This document shows, piece after piece, positions 7,437-16,144 of a DNA stretch of 64,000 nt (within the stretch, counting starts at the first letter, position 1; every line of letters begins with the position of its first letter). Both the position numbers and the translations under genes were made by a program. Below the pieces are notes generated by a model. That model was not told the DNA's origin, did not search any database, and worked only from the letters and a program-made list of their open reading frames with translations. This stretch comes from UTCFX2 sp002050125 (lineage in GTDB: Bacteria > Chloroflexota > Anaerolineae > Anaerolineales > UBA4823): assembly GCA_027494035.1 (NCBI GenBank), contig JAOSJQ010000001.1, positions 2,728,001 to 2,792,000 on the forward strand, in the 5' to 3' direction.

Positions 7437-8765
7437 ATGCTGGCGAGATTCAAGAACTTATTTACCCAACCCGCCGATGGCAAGGTTCAGGCGGCGGCGG
7501 TGACATCGCGGGTGGACGACAGCCCTGGCTGGGGCGCGCTTTCCAGCCGCCCGCACGATTACGACAGCGCCCGCGTCCAGGAGATCTACCGCGACGCGCT
7601 GGAAGCCTGGCGCAAGAACCCCATCGCCTGGCGGGCGGTGGCGCTCATGACTGATTACGTCGTGGGCGACACGATCGCCATCAGCAGCCCCCATCGCAGC
7701 TTGAACCGCTACATCCAGGCGTTTTGGAACCACCCCAAGAACCGCATGGCGCTGCGCCTGGAGGGCATGGCGGACGAACTCAGCCGCGCCGGCGACCTGT
7801 TCATCACGCTGCACCGCAACGACCAGGACGGGATGAGCTACATCCGCTTTGTCACCAAAGATCGCATCGAGCGCATCGAGACCGCCCCGAACGACTACGA
7901 GACCGAGCTGGCGTACGCCGAAACGCAGGAGACTGGCGCGGCGCGGCTATGGTACAGCCCGTTTCACCCCGAGGCGGAGCGCCAGAAAGCGGTGATGCTG
8001 CACTACTCGATCAACAAGCCGGTCGGGGCGCTGCTGGGCGAGAGCGACCTGGTGACTATGATCCCCTGGCTGCTGCGCTATGCGCGCATGTTGGAGGACC
8101 GCGTGCGCTTCAACTGGGCGATCCGCGCGTTCTTGTGGTTCGTCACCGTGCCTGCCGCCAAAGTGAAAGAGAAGCAGGAAATGTACCGCAACCCGCCCGA
8201 ACCGGGGAGCATCATCGTGAAGGACGAGAGTGAGCGCTGGGAAGCCAACCAGCCGATCGGGCACGCCGCCGACGCGCGCCACGACATGCAGGCGGTGCGG
8301 GCGATGATCGACGCCGGTTCGGGCTTCCCGCCGCACTGGCGCGGCGACGCGGGCGACATCTCGCTCGCCACCGCCCAGGCGATGCAGGGACCCGCCGAGC
8401 GCCATCTGCGCCGCCGGCAGCAGTTTTTCCTGTGGATGCTGATGGACATCCTGTACCAGGGCTACCAGCGCGCCGCACAGATCGGCGCGTACCGCGCGCT
8501 GGCGGCGGCGGATTACGCGGCGCTGTTCAGCGTGTGCGCCCCCGAGGTCTCGCGCTGGGATAATGAAAGCCTGGCGTCCAGCGCGCAGAAGATCGCCGGG
8601 GCGTTTGCCGACCTGACCCCGCTCTTGCAGGGCTTGCCGGAGAGCTATGCGCGCCTGCTGCTGACCACCGCGTTCAAGTTTATGGGCGAACCGCTCACCG
8701 AGGGGCGGCTGGCAGAACTGGTGCGCGATTTGACCCCCGCACCCCCGCCGCGACCCGCCGGTTGA
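7437..8765 (+). CDS. Phage portal protein
   Basis: A 442-residue protein with portal-like features: an N-terminal segment describing the wing ('AWRKNPIAWRAVALMTDYVVG'), a central region with 'YSINKPVGALLGESDL...WLLRYARMLEDRVRFN', and a C-terminal helical part with 'GSIIVKDESERWE' and 'RRRQQFFLWMLMDILYQGY'. The portal is the dodecameric DNA entry ring on which the terminase docks. An upstream ATG at 7422 exists, but AAAGGAG lies between it and the ATG at 7437, which decides for 7437. The order capsid before portal is the reverse of the HK97-type order. Confidence 0.85.
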   Translation: MLARFKNLFTQPADGKVQAAAVTSRVDDSPGWGALSSRPHDYDSARVQEIYRDALEAWRKNPIAWRAVALMTDYVVGDTIAISSPHRSLNRYIQAFWNHPKNRMALRLEGMADELSRAGDLFITLHRNDQDGMSYIRFVTKDRIERIETAPNDYETELAYAETQETGAARLWYSPFHPEAERQKAVMLHYSINKPVGALLGESDLVTMIPWLLRYARMLEDRVRFNWAIRAFLWFVTVPAAKVKEKQEMYRNPPEPGSIIVKDESERWEANQPIGHAADARHDMQAVRAMIDAGSGFPPHWRGDAGDISLATAQAMQGPAERHLRRRQQFFLWMLMDILYQGYQRAAQIGAYRALAAADYAALFSVCAPEVSRWDNESLASSAQKIAGAFADLTPLLQGLPESYARLLLTTAFKFMGEPLTEGRLAELVRDLTPAPPPRPAG

Positions 8766-8790
8766 CGCGCGACCCGAAAGGAGGCAACCC

Positions 8791-9483
8791 ATGAGTTCCA
8801 CATTGGCAACGCTGCTGCAGGAAAGCCGCCAAATGCTCGGCGACACCGCCCAATCCCCGATCTTCAGCGACGCGCAGGTGACCGCCTGGATCAACCAGGC
8901 GATCCGCGAGCTGTCGCTCCACTTCCCGCGCAGCGCCGAAGATCAGATCGGGACGGTGGCGGGTCAACAGGTGTACGAGTTGGAAGCCACCCACCTGGCG
9001 GTTTTAAGCGCCGAGTACGACGCCGGCAATCAGACCCCGCCGCTCTTCCTCAAGCGCAAGCTGCACACCCTGGCGAACTTTTACCGCACAGAGGGCTATT
9101 ACGACTTTGTGAAGCCCGCCGACGCGGACACCGCTAACCCGCCGCTCCTCTATATCTCCACCAACCCGGCGCAGGATGGCATAGTGATCGCGCTGCGGCT
9201 CAACGTGGAGCACAACCCGCTGTCCGCCGCCCAGGACGAATGCACGCTGCCCGAACGCCTGCTGCCGGTGCTGCACCAGTACGTGCGCTGGCTGGCGTGG
9301 CAGGAACTGGCGGTGAAAGAGGGCATGTATCCGAGCGAACTGGCGACGCTGAGCTATTCGCAGGAGATGAACGCCGGGCGCGCCGAACGGTCGTACCGCG
9401 CGGCGCTTAAAGAAGCCCAGCGCGCTGAATCCGAATCGGCGGCGCTGGTGTGGGAGGGGATGGACCGCTTCGACCGCCGTTGA
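8791..9483 (+). CDS. Phage head-tail adaptor/connector protein
   Basis: A 230-residue protein beginning 'LLQESRQMLGDTAQSPIFSDAQVTAWINQAIRELS', the common N-terminus of phage adaptor proteins that cap the portal (helix, short loop, helix). The C-terminal part is a long charged helix ('ERSYRAALKEAQRAESESAAL'). AAAGGAGG precedes the start, 26 bases after the portal stop. In a complete phage the tail would attach here; no tail gene follows, and the cassette ends with this gene. Confidence 0.72.
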   Translation: MSSTLATLLQESRQMLGDTAQSPIFSDAQVTAWINQAIRELSLHFPRSAEDQIGTVAGQQVYELEATHLAVLSAEYDAGNQTPPLFLKRKLHTLANFYRTEGYYDFVKPADADTANPPLLYISTNPAQDGIVIALRLNVEHNPLSAAQDECTLPERLLPVLHQYVRWLAWQELAVKEGMYPSELATLSYSQEMNAGRAERSYRAALKEAQRAESESAALVWEGMDRFDRR

Positions 9484-9513
9484 GCGGGCGCGCCGGCGTG
9501 GGGAAAGCCCCGC

Positions 9514-10350
9514 TCAGCCGCGCTCGAACAGGCGGTTAACCACGGTGTAGGTGAAGCCGTGGTCGAACAAGTCGGAAAGGTCCTCGCCGCGGTGCAGGCG
9601 TTCGCCCATGCGCTGGATGAACGGCAGGGTGGCGCGCATCAAACCCGACCCGGCGGTGATGCGCCGCACGCCCATCCGATCCAGTTCGGGCACGGTGGGC
9701 GTGCCGGGTCCGATCAAGATGTTGATCGGGGCGTTGAGTTGCTGCACCATGCGGGCGATGTCCACGCCGTCCGACAAGCCCATGGGGTACACGCAGTCGG
9801 CGCCGGCGGCGAGGTACGCCTTGGCGCGTTCGATCGTGAGGTCGTAGCGCTCCGAAAACGTCCCGACGTCGCGCAGGTAGGTGTCGATGCGGGTGTTGAT
9901 CACCAGCGGGACGCCCTCTGCCTGCCCGGCGGCGCGCACCGCGCGGATCAACTCGCACTGGTAGTCCAGGTCCACGAGGGGCGGCTCGGACAGGTGAGTG
10001 TTGTCTTCGAGGTTGACCCCCACCACCCCCAGGCGGATCGCCTGGCGCATGGTCTCGACGACTTCGGCGATGGTGGCGCCGAAGCCCGATTCGAGGTCGG
10101 CGGTGACCGGAACGTCAACCGTGGCGGCGATGCGCCCCACGATCAGCAGCATCTGTTCGCGCGGGATCTGCTGTTCGTCGGGGTAGCCCATCATCGCGGC
10201 GACCCCGGCGCTGGTGGTGGCGACCGCGGGGAACCCGGCTCGCTCGAAGAGACGGGCGCTCGCCGCATCCCAAGCGTTGGGCAGCACCAGGGCGTGCGAT
10301 CCGTGGTGCAGGCTGCGCAAAAGTTCGGCTTTCTGAGCCTGTTCTGACAT
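9514..10350 (-). CDS. Isocitrate lyase/PEP mutase superfamily protein
   Basis: A 278-residue TIM-barrel protein of the PEP mutase/isocitrate lyase superfamily. Typical motifs are visible: 'PNAWDAASARLFERAGFPAVATTSAG' at the N-terminus, 'TADLESGFG' (metal-binding Asp), 'GVNLEDN' and 'INTRIDTYLR'. The family cleaves or forms C-C or C-P bonds of oxaloacetate-like substrates (for example 2-methylisocitrate or oxaloacetate); the Cys-containing isocitrate lyase signature is absent, so classical isocitrate lyase is unlikely. The start at 10350 was chosen over 10374 because AAGGAGG sits between them. It is a single gene, convergent with the phage cassette. Confidence 0.85.
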   Translation of the reverse strand: MSEQAQKAELLRSLHHGSHALVLPNAWDAASARLFERAGFPAVATTSAGVAAMMGYPDEQQIPREQMLLIVGRIAATVDVPVTADLESGFGATIAEVVETMRQAIRLGVVGVNLEDNTHLSEPPLVDLDYQCELIRAVRAAGQAEGVPLVINTRIDTYLRDVGTFSERYDLTIERAKAYLAAGADCVYPMGLSDGVDIARMVQQLNAPINILIGPGTPTVPELDRMGVRRITAGSGLMRATLPFIQRMGERLHRGEDLSDLFDHGFTYTVVNRLFERG

Positions 10351-10465
10351 ATTTTCCTCCTTACGGCTGTTCAACTGGCTGGATAGTGAGGCGCTTTGGC
10401 GGGCGGGGATGTGGATTTATTATAGCAAACCCGGATAAATTGTAGATGAGCGCCCGGCGGCGCGC

Positions 10466-11794
10466 TCAGGCTTCCGGAGCGCCGAAGAACTCTGCGGCGC
10501 TGGGGAGCGCGCCGTGTTCGTCCCAGTGATACGCCTGGGCGAGCAGGGTCGCTCTTTGAATGATATCCAGCTTGGTGTGGGTTTTGTCCAGATAGTCGAG
10601 ACCGGTTTGGGAGAGATGCGGGGCGAGCGCGGCGCGCACGCGGGTCCAACTGTGGGCTTCGCTGCGGGCGTCCGGCTGCCAGGTCCTCGGCAGGTTGGTC
10701 AACTGGCGCTCATACGGCACATCGGCAAATTCGGGGTAGCAGCGAGCGATGGCTTCGGCGCGCAAATCCCTTTCGGGTAATAGACTGTCCCAGGGCAGCG
10801 AAATGCCGAGACGCACCATCTCGGGCGCGTTCCAGGGGCAGACGACCGCTGCGTTGGGCATCATGCCGAAGGTGAACGGCGGGATTTCGCGGCGCGATTG
10901 CTGGTCTTCGAGGTAGGCTGTGACCGGGTTGGGGAAGCCCTCGTAGCGCGAGAAGCAGGTGAACAGCCGGTCGCGCAGCTCTTGCATCACCGCCGGGGAG
11001 AAGAGGCGCGCCGGCGCCCAGGGCTGGAGCAGTTCGGCGGCGCGCCCCAGGTAAAACGCCACAAAATGCTCGCGCATGAGCGGGAACGCGGGGCGTTTTT
11101 CGCCGGTATGCTTGACGATATAGGTTTGGGTGTCCGTGATTCTGAAAATCATCCCGCCGTTCATGCCGTCGTACAGCGCCGGAAAGCCGCGCACCGCCGC
11201 GGCGAACGCCAGCCCCCAGGAGTGCTTGATGCATTGTAACCCGATCTGCAGGTTCTTATCCCACTCCACCCGGAACCGGTCGCCGGGCTGATCGACGATC
11301 TGATGCGGAAGACCCAGCCGTTCGGCGAGCAGCCGCGTCGCGGCGACGTCTTGCTCGCTGAGCGGGTCGATGAAATGGCGCGCCGTGACCAGGCGCGGCG
11401 GCGGGCGCCCCTCCGCCAGGTGAGCGAGCAGGATGAACCGCGAATCGCGCCCGCCCGAAAGCCCCAGGACCGCCGGGGTTTCGGGCGGTATCAGGCGGAT
11501 CGTGCGGCGCAGCGTTTCGTCTATGTCGTGATACAGGTCGGACGGGTTTTTGTACCGGCGCGGTGCGGGCGGCGCCGTCAGACCGACGAACCCCATCACC
11601 GGCAGGCTGATGCCGGTGAACGGGGTAAGGTCTTCGAACAACCCGCCCATGATGAGCAGCGCGGAGATGGAGAGCCAGTTGATGCTTGCGCCCAGCTCGG
11701 CGGCGCGCGGCAGCAAGTTCGATTGCGCCAATCCAACCTGGCGGCGCTGGCGCCAGTAGTTCAGATCGGGGAGGGGATCGGCGGGGCAGGTCAT
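10466..11794 (-). CDS. Asparagine-synthetase-like ATP pyrophosphatase, copy 1
   Basis: A 442-residue protein that contains only the synthetase half of class B asparagine synthetases. The PP-loop 'LGLSGGRDSR' (SGGxDS, about residues 113-118) binds the pyrophosphate of ATP. The N-terminal glutaminase (Ntn) domain is missing, as in asparagine-synthetase-like enzymes of natural-product, lasso-peptide and cell-surface pathways that adenylate a carboxylate and join it to an amine. No precursor peptide or partner is visible next to it. It is one of two adjacent paralogues; the C-terminal 90 residues are almost identical to the neighbour's, the middle is more diverged. Substrate unknown. Confidence 0.78.
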   Translation of the reverse strand: MTCPADPLPDLNYWRQRRQVGLAQSNLLPRAAELGASINWLSISALLIMGGLFEDLTPFTGISLPVMGFVGLTAPPAPRRYKNPSDLYHDIDETLRRTIRLIPPETPAVLGLSGGRDSRFILLAHLAEGRPPPRLVTARHFIDPLSEQDVAATRLLAERLGLPHQIVDQPGDRFRVEWDKNLQIGLQCIKHSWGLAFAAAVRGFPALYDGMNGGMIFRITDTQTYIVKHTGEKRPAFPLMREHFVAFYLGRAAELLQPWAPARLFSPAVMQELRDRLFTCFSRYEGFPNPVTAYLEDQQSRREIPPFTFGMMPNAAVVCPWNAPEMVRLGISLPWDSLLPERDLRAEAIARCYPEFADVPYERQLTNLPRTWQPDARSEAHSWTRVRAALAPHLSQTGLDYLDKTHTKLDIIQRATLLAQAYHWDEHGALPSAAEFFGAPEA

Positions 11795-11820
11795 CGGTTT
11801 GGGTGTTTGCGCGGAGAATG

Positions 11821-11976
11821 TGTGGGGGCATTATATCATGCGGGGCAGGGTGGGTGCTTACCCCCTCGGTCTCCCCAAATTCTGCGGATTGCATCCGCCT
11901 GGATTTTGGGGGGAAGAAGGACAAGCTGCGGATTTTGGGAGAGCTGGGGTGGGGTCGAATCGGACGGGGTGGGGTG
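11821..11976. repeat. Dispersed palindromic repeat between the duplicated genes
   Basis: It has CTCCCCAAATTCTGCGGAT...ATCCGCCTGGATTTTGGGG with left flank CCTCGGT and right flank GAAGAAGG, then a partial symmetric-form tail (GCTGGGGTGGGGTCGAA). The first 85 bases are nearly identical to the block upstream of copy 2 (13371-13455), so the repeat was copied together with the gene. Confidence 0.75.
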
Positions 11977-12009
11977 AGAATAGCAAACCGGACGCGCCCG
12001 GCGGCGCGC

Positions 12010-13338
12010 TCAGGCTTCCGGCGCGCCAAAGAACTCGTCGGCGCTGGGGAGCGCGCCGTGCTCGTCCCAGTGATACGCCTGGGCGAGCAGGGTCGCTCTT
12101 TGAATGATATCCAGCTTGGTGTGGGTTTTGTCCAGATAGTCGAGACCGGTTTGGGAGAGATGCGGAGCGAGCGCGGTGCGCAGGCGGCGCCAACTGTGGG
12201 CTTCGCTGCGGGCGTCCGGCTGCCAGGTCCTCGGCAGGTTGGTCAACTGTCGCTCATACGGCACATCGGCGACTGCGGGATAGCAGTGGGCGATAGCTGC
12301 GTGGCGCAGGTCGCCCAGGCGCGCCAAATCGTCCCACGATATCGAGAGGGCGAAGCGCACCGTTTCGGGCGCGTCCCAGGGGCAGACGACTGTTTCGTTG
12401 GGCATCATGCCAAAGGTGAACGGCGGGGGGTCGCGGCGCGTCTGCTGGTCTTCGAGGTACGCTGTGACCGGGTTGGGGAAGCCCTCGTAGCGCGAGAAGC
12501 AGGTGAACAGCCGGTCGCGCAGCTCTTGCATCACCGCCGGGGAGATCAGGTGCGCCGGCGCCCAGGCTTCGAGCGGGTCGCCGGAGCGCGCCAGGCGGTA
12601 ATCCAAAAAATGCTTGCGCATAGCCGGGAACGAAAGGCGTTTCCCTCCGCTTTGCTTCAGGACGTAGTTCATGGTGAGCGTGGGTCTGAAGATGATCCCG
12701 CCGCTCATGCCGTCGTACAGCACCGGAAAGCCGCGCACCGCCTTGGCGAGCGCCAGCCCCCAGGAGTGCCGGATGCCCTGCAGCCCGATGCGCAGGTTCT
12801 TCTCCCACTCCACCCGGAACCGGTCGCCGGGCTGCTCGACGACCTGAAGCGGGAGACCCAGCCGCTCGGCGAGCAGTTGGGCGGCGGCGATGTCTTGCTC
12901 ACTGAGGGGGTTAATGAAATGGCGCGCCGTGACCAGGCGCGGCGGCGGGCGCCCCTCCGCCAGGTGGGCGAGTAGGATGTAGCGCGTGTCGGCGCCGCCC
13001 GAAAGCCCCATGACCACCGGGAGTTCGGACGGTATCAGGCGGATCGTGCGGCGCAGGATGTCGTCCAGTTCGTGGTACAGGTCATTGGGGTTTGTGACCC
13101 GGCGCGGCGCGGGCGGACTCGCCAGACCGGCGAACCCCATCACGGGAAAGCTGATGCCCTTGAAAGGCGTCAGGTCTTCGAATAATTCACCCATGATGAG
13201 CAGCGCGGAGATGATGAGCCAGTTGATGCCCGCGCCCAGCTCGGCGGCGCGCGGCAGCAAGTTTGATTGCGTCAATCCGACCTGGCGGCGCTGGCGCCAG
13301 TAGTCCAGGTCTGGGAGGGGGTCGGCGGCGTTGGGCAT
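12010..13338 (-). CDS. Asparagine-synthetase-like ATP pyrophosphatase, copy 2
   Basis: A 442-residue paralogue of the gene at 10466-11794, same strand, same length. The PP-loop reads 'GLSGGADTR', so the last Ser of the SGGxDS motif is Thr; this is conservative but unusual and may change activity. The start at 13338 mirrors the start of copy 1 ('ADPLPDL' follows both). Long stretches such as the N-terminus and the last 90 residues are nearly identical to copy 1, while regions about 200-350 differ, which suggests divergence of substrate contacts or partial gene conversion. No glutaminase domain. Confidence 0.78.
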   Translation of the reverse strand: MPNAADPLPDLDYWRQRRQVGLTQSNLLPRAAELGAGINWLIISALLIMGELFEDLTPFKGISFPVMGFAGLASPPAPRRVTNPNDLYHELDDILRRTIRLIPSELPVVMGLSGGADTRYILLAHLAEGRPPPRLVTARHFINPLSEQDIAAAQLLAERLGLPLQVVEQPGDRFRVEWEKNLRIGLQGIRHSWGLALAKAVRGFPVLYDGMSGGIIFRPTLTMNYVLKQSGGKRLSFPAMRKHFLDYRLARSGDPLEAWAPAHLISPAVMQELRDRLFTCFSRYEGFPNPVTAYLEDQQTRRDPPPFTFGMMPNETVVCPWDAPETVRFALSISWDDLARLGDLRHAAIAHCYPAVADVPYERQLTNLPRTWQPDARSEAHSWRRLRTALAPHLSQTGLDYLDKTHTKLDIIQRATLLAQAYHWDEHGALPSADEFFGAPEA

Positions 13339-13370
13339 CGGTTTGGCTTCTGCGTGGAGGCGTGGGAGGA

Positions 13371-13492
13371 TTATATCATGCGAGGCAGGGCGGGTGCTTA
13401 CCCCCCTCGGTCTCCCCAAATTCTGCGGATTGCATCCGCCTGGATTTTGGGGAGGGCGGGGGTGGGGTCGTATTTGGGCTGGGGTGGGGGTC
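13371..13492. repeat. Dispersed palindromic repeat upstream of copy 2
   Basis: It has CTCCCCAAATTCTGCGGAT-GC-ATCCGCCTGGATTTTGGGGAG, followed by GGGGGTGGGGTCGTA and a degenerate second tail. It shares its sequence with the block at 11821-11905. The rest of the gap to the next gene (to 13587) holds a TATAAT-like box at 13532-13537, likely the -10 of the Lon-like gene. Confidence 0.75.
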
Positions 13493-13587
13493 CAACCGCT
13501 GCCGCGCGCCAGGGTATCCCCTGCAAAGGATTATAATTACCCCATCCAGACGAAAAAACCGGCGAAAAGGAGGCTAGGGACAACGCA

Positions 13588-16005
13588 ATGGTGAACGAAC
13601 TTCCGGTTGACAAGCTGCGGCGCAAGTGCGCCCCCGATGTGTTTGGCTGCGCCAGCAGCGCCCAGATCGAGGGGCTAAACAGCATCATCGGGCAGGAGCG
13701 GGCGGTGCGGGCGCTCAAATTTGGGCTGGGGATCAAGGACAAGGGCTTCAACATCTTTGTGGCGGGGATGCCCGGCACCGGGCGCACGACCGCGATCGAG
13801 CGCTTTTTGGAAGAGGTGGCGCGCCTCGCCCCGCCGCCGGCGGACTGGTGCTACGTGAACAACTTCCGCGACGCCGCCCGCCCCAACGCGCTGCGCCTGC
13901 CGCCCGGCAAGGCGGTGCAATTCCGCAGCGATATGGAAGCGCTGGTGAGCGCCGCGGTGCACGAGATCGAAAACGCCTTCGAGAGCGAGGAGTTCCCTGC
14001 CCAGCGCGAGGTCAGCCTCAAACCCTTCCAGCAGCAGAAACAGACGCTGCTCGAACAGATCAACGAGGAGGCGCTGCAAGCCGGGTTCATGCTGCAATCC
14101 TCGCCGATGGGCGTGCTGACCGTGCCGGTGCGCGACGGCAAACCGCTCAGCGAGGAGCAGTTCATGGCGCTGAGCAAGGAGGAGCGCGACGAGCTCTCGC
14201 GCAAACAAAAGGCGGTGCAGGATAAGCTCGAAGCCGGGCTGCGCCAGGTGCGCACCCTCGACCGCGACGCCCGCGACGCGCTGCAAAAGCTGGACCAGAG
14301 CGTGGCTCAGTTCGCCGTAAAGCACCTGTTCGATGAAATGCTCGAGAAATACGCCGACGAGAACGCGCTAAAGGCGTATCTGGAAGAGGTGCGCCAGGAC
14401 ATGATCGCCAACCAGGAGAAGCTGCGCGCCGACGAAGAGCCGGAGAAGAACCCGCTGCTGCCCTTCGCCGCCCCCAAAGAGGCGATCCTGAAGAAGTACC
14501 AGGTCAACGTGATCGTGGACAACGCCGGGCTGCAGGGCGCGCCGGTGATCGTGGAGATGAACCCCACCTACAGCAACCTGTTTGGGCGGATCGAGCAAGA
14601 AGCCCGCTTCGGCGCGCTGACCACCGATTTCACGCTGGTGCGCGGCGGGGCGCTGCAGCGCGCCAACGGCGGCTACCTGGTGCTGCCCGTGGAGGAGACG
14701 CTGCGCAACCCGCTCTCGTGGGAGGCGCTCAAACACGCCCTGATGACTCAAGAGATCACCATCGAGGACGCCGGCGAACGGCTGGGGCTGATCAGCACGC
14801 GCAGCATCAAACCGCAGCCGATCGCGCTGGACGCCAAGATCATCCTGATCGGGCGTCCCGACAGCTATCAACTGCTGCTGGCGTATGACGACAATTTCAA
14901 CGAGCTGTTCAAGGTGAAAGCCGATTTCGACATCCGCATGGAGCGCAGCGACGCGAACGCCAACCAATACGCGATGTTCGTCGCCATGCTGTGCCAGCTC
15001 GAAGGGCTCAAACACCTGGACGCAAGCGCGATCGGGCGGCTGGTCGAACACGGCTCGCGGCTGGCGGAGGATCAAGACAAGCTCTCCACCCACTTTGGCG
15101 AGATCGCCGACGTGATCCGCGAGGCGAGCTACTACGCCGCGCAGGATGGGGCGGAACTGACGAGCGAAACCCATCTGCGCCGGGCGGTGGACGAGCGCTT
15201 CTACCGCTCCAGCATGGTGCGCGACCGGCTGCAAGAGATGATCGAGCAGGGGGTGATCAAGATCGAAACCGAGCAGTCGAAGGTGGGGCAGGTGAACGGG
15301 CTTTCGGTGATCCAGCTCGGCGACATCGAATTCGGGCAGCCCAACCGTATCACGGCGAGCATCGGGATGGGGCGCGAGGGCATCGTGGACATCGAGCGCG
15401 AAGCCAAGCTGGGCGGTCCGATCCACACCAAGGGCATGCTGATCCTGGCGGGGTATCTGCTGGGCAAGTACGCCCAGGACAAGCCGCTGAGCCTGTCTGC
15501 GCAACTGGTCTTCGAGCAGAGCTACTCCGGCGTGGAGGGCGACAGCGCCTCGAGCGCCGAGCTTTACGCGATCCTGTCGGCGCTGGCGGGCGTCCCGATC
15601 CGCCAGGGGCTGGCGGTGACCGGCTCGGTGGATCAGTTCGGCGAGGTGCAGGCGATCGGCGGCGTGAACGAGAAGATCGAGGGCTTTTTCGAGATCTGCA
15701 AAGCGCGCGGGCTGACCGGCGACCAGGGGGTGGTGATCCCCGCCAGCAACGTGACCAACCTGATGCTCAAGGACGAGGTGCTCGAAGCGGTGCAAGCCGG
15801 AAAATTCCACATCTGGGCGGTGGAGACGATCGACGAGGGGATCGAGGCGCTGACTGGCGCGCTGGCGGGCGAAAAGCAGGCGGACGGCAGCTACCCCGCG
15901 GGTTCGGTGAACGCGCGCGTCAACGCGCGGCTGCTGGAACTGGCGCAGCAGCTCGCCCGGTTTGGCGAGCGCGGCGACGCCGCCGCGGCGGACAAACCCG
16001 ATTGA
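13588..16005 (+). CDS. LonB-like ATP-dependent protease
   Basis: An 805-residue member of the bacterial Lon-like group with an AAA domain and a C-terminal Lon protease domain but without the LonA N-domain. Walker A is 'GMPGTGRTT' (about 60-68); a long charged helical insert spans about 130-270, and 'VRGGALQRANGGYLVLPVEETL' marks the Walker B/sensor area. The proteolytic dyad is Ser653 in 'EGDSASSAE' and Lys696 in 'GGVNEKIEGF'. Such proteins degrade misfolded or regulatory proteins. AAAAGGAGGC lies upstream of the ATG. It stands alone, followed by a convergent lipoprotein gene. Confidence 0.92.
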   Translation: MVNELPVDKLRRKCAPDVFGCASSAQIEGLNSIIGQERAVRALKFGLGIKDKGFNIFVAGMPGTGRTTAIERFLEEVARLAPPPADWCYVNNFRDAARPNALRLPPGKAVQFRSDMEALVSAAVHEIENAFESEEFPAQREVSLKPFQQQKQTLLEQINEEALQAGFMLQSSPMGVLTVPVRDGKPLSEEQFMALSKEERDELSRKQKAVQDKLEAGLRQVRTLDRDARDALQKLDQSVAQFAVKHLFDEMLEKYADENALKAYLEEVRQDMIANQEKLRADEEPEKNPLLPFAAPKEAILKKYQVNVIVDNAGLQGAPVIVEMNPTYSNLFGRIEQEARFGALTTDFTLVRGGALQRANGGYLVLPVEETLRNPLSWEALKHALMTQEITIEDAGERLGLISTRSIKPQPIALDAKIILIGRPDSYQLLLAYDDNFNELFKVKADFDIRMERSDANANQYAMFVAMLCQLEGLKHLDASAIGRLVEHGSRLAEDQDKLSTHFGEIADVIREASYYAAQDGAELTSETHLRRAVDERFYRSSMVRDRLQEMIEQGVIKIETEQSKVGQVNGLSVIQLGDIEFGQPNRITASIGMGREGIVDIEREAKLGGPIHTKGMLILAGYLLGKYAQDKPLSLSAQLVFEQSYSGVEGDSASSAELYAILSALAGVPIRQGLAVTGSVDQFGEVQAIGGVNEKIEGFFEICKARGLTGDQGVVIPASNVTNLMLKDEVLEAVQAGKFHIWAVETIDEGIEALTGALAGEKQADGSYPAGSVNARVNARLLELAQQLARFGERGDAAAADKPD

Positions 16006-16144
16006 GCGGTCAGCTAAACCGATTCCTGCTTGTAAAAGAAAGACTCAAAACCCCCTCCACAATTCGTGTAAAATAGATTTAGGCGATGTGATATTTAGCG
16101 ATTGATGTTGTTGTTTTCCGCTTTCCGCCCGGGGCGGCGCTGGA

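Larger units (their letters stand above)
854..9483 (+). mobile_element. Phage-derived head/packaging cassette (tail-less prophage remnant, GTA-like or satellite-like)
   Basis: Eleven co-directional, tightly spaced genes run from an SOS-type promoter: membrane protein, two small unknown proteins, small structural-like protein, terminase large subunit, M23 lysin, protease-capsid fusion, two structural proteins, portal, head-tail adaptor. All parts needed to build and fill a head, plus a lysin, are present. I find no integrase, repressor, replication gene, small terminase by recognisable motif, tail tube, tape measure, baseplate or attachment repeats. The next gene (9514, opposite strand) is metabolic. 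The base composition is like the chromosome, which suits long residence. It could be a domesticated element such as a gene transfer agent, a capsid-encoding satellite, or the remnant of a prophage. Confidence 0.75.

Noticed and set aside
854..10350. Attachment-site repeats flanking the phage-like cassette
   Set aside because: I found no direct repeat shared by the two ends; the palindromic repeats at 631-800 belong to a genome-wide family and have no partner near 9500.
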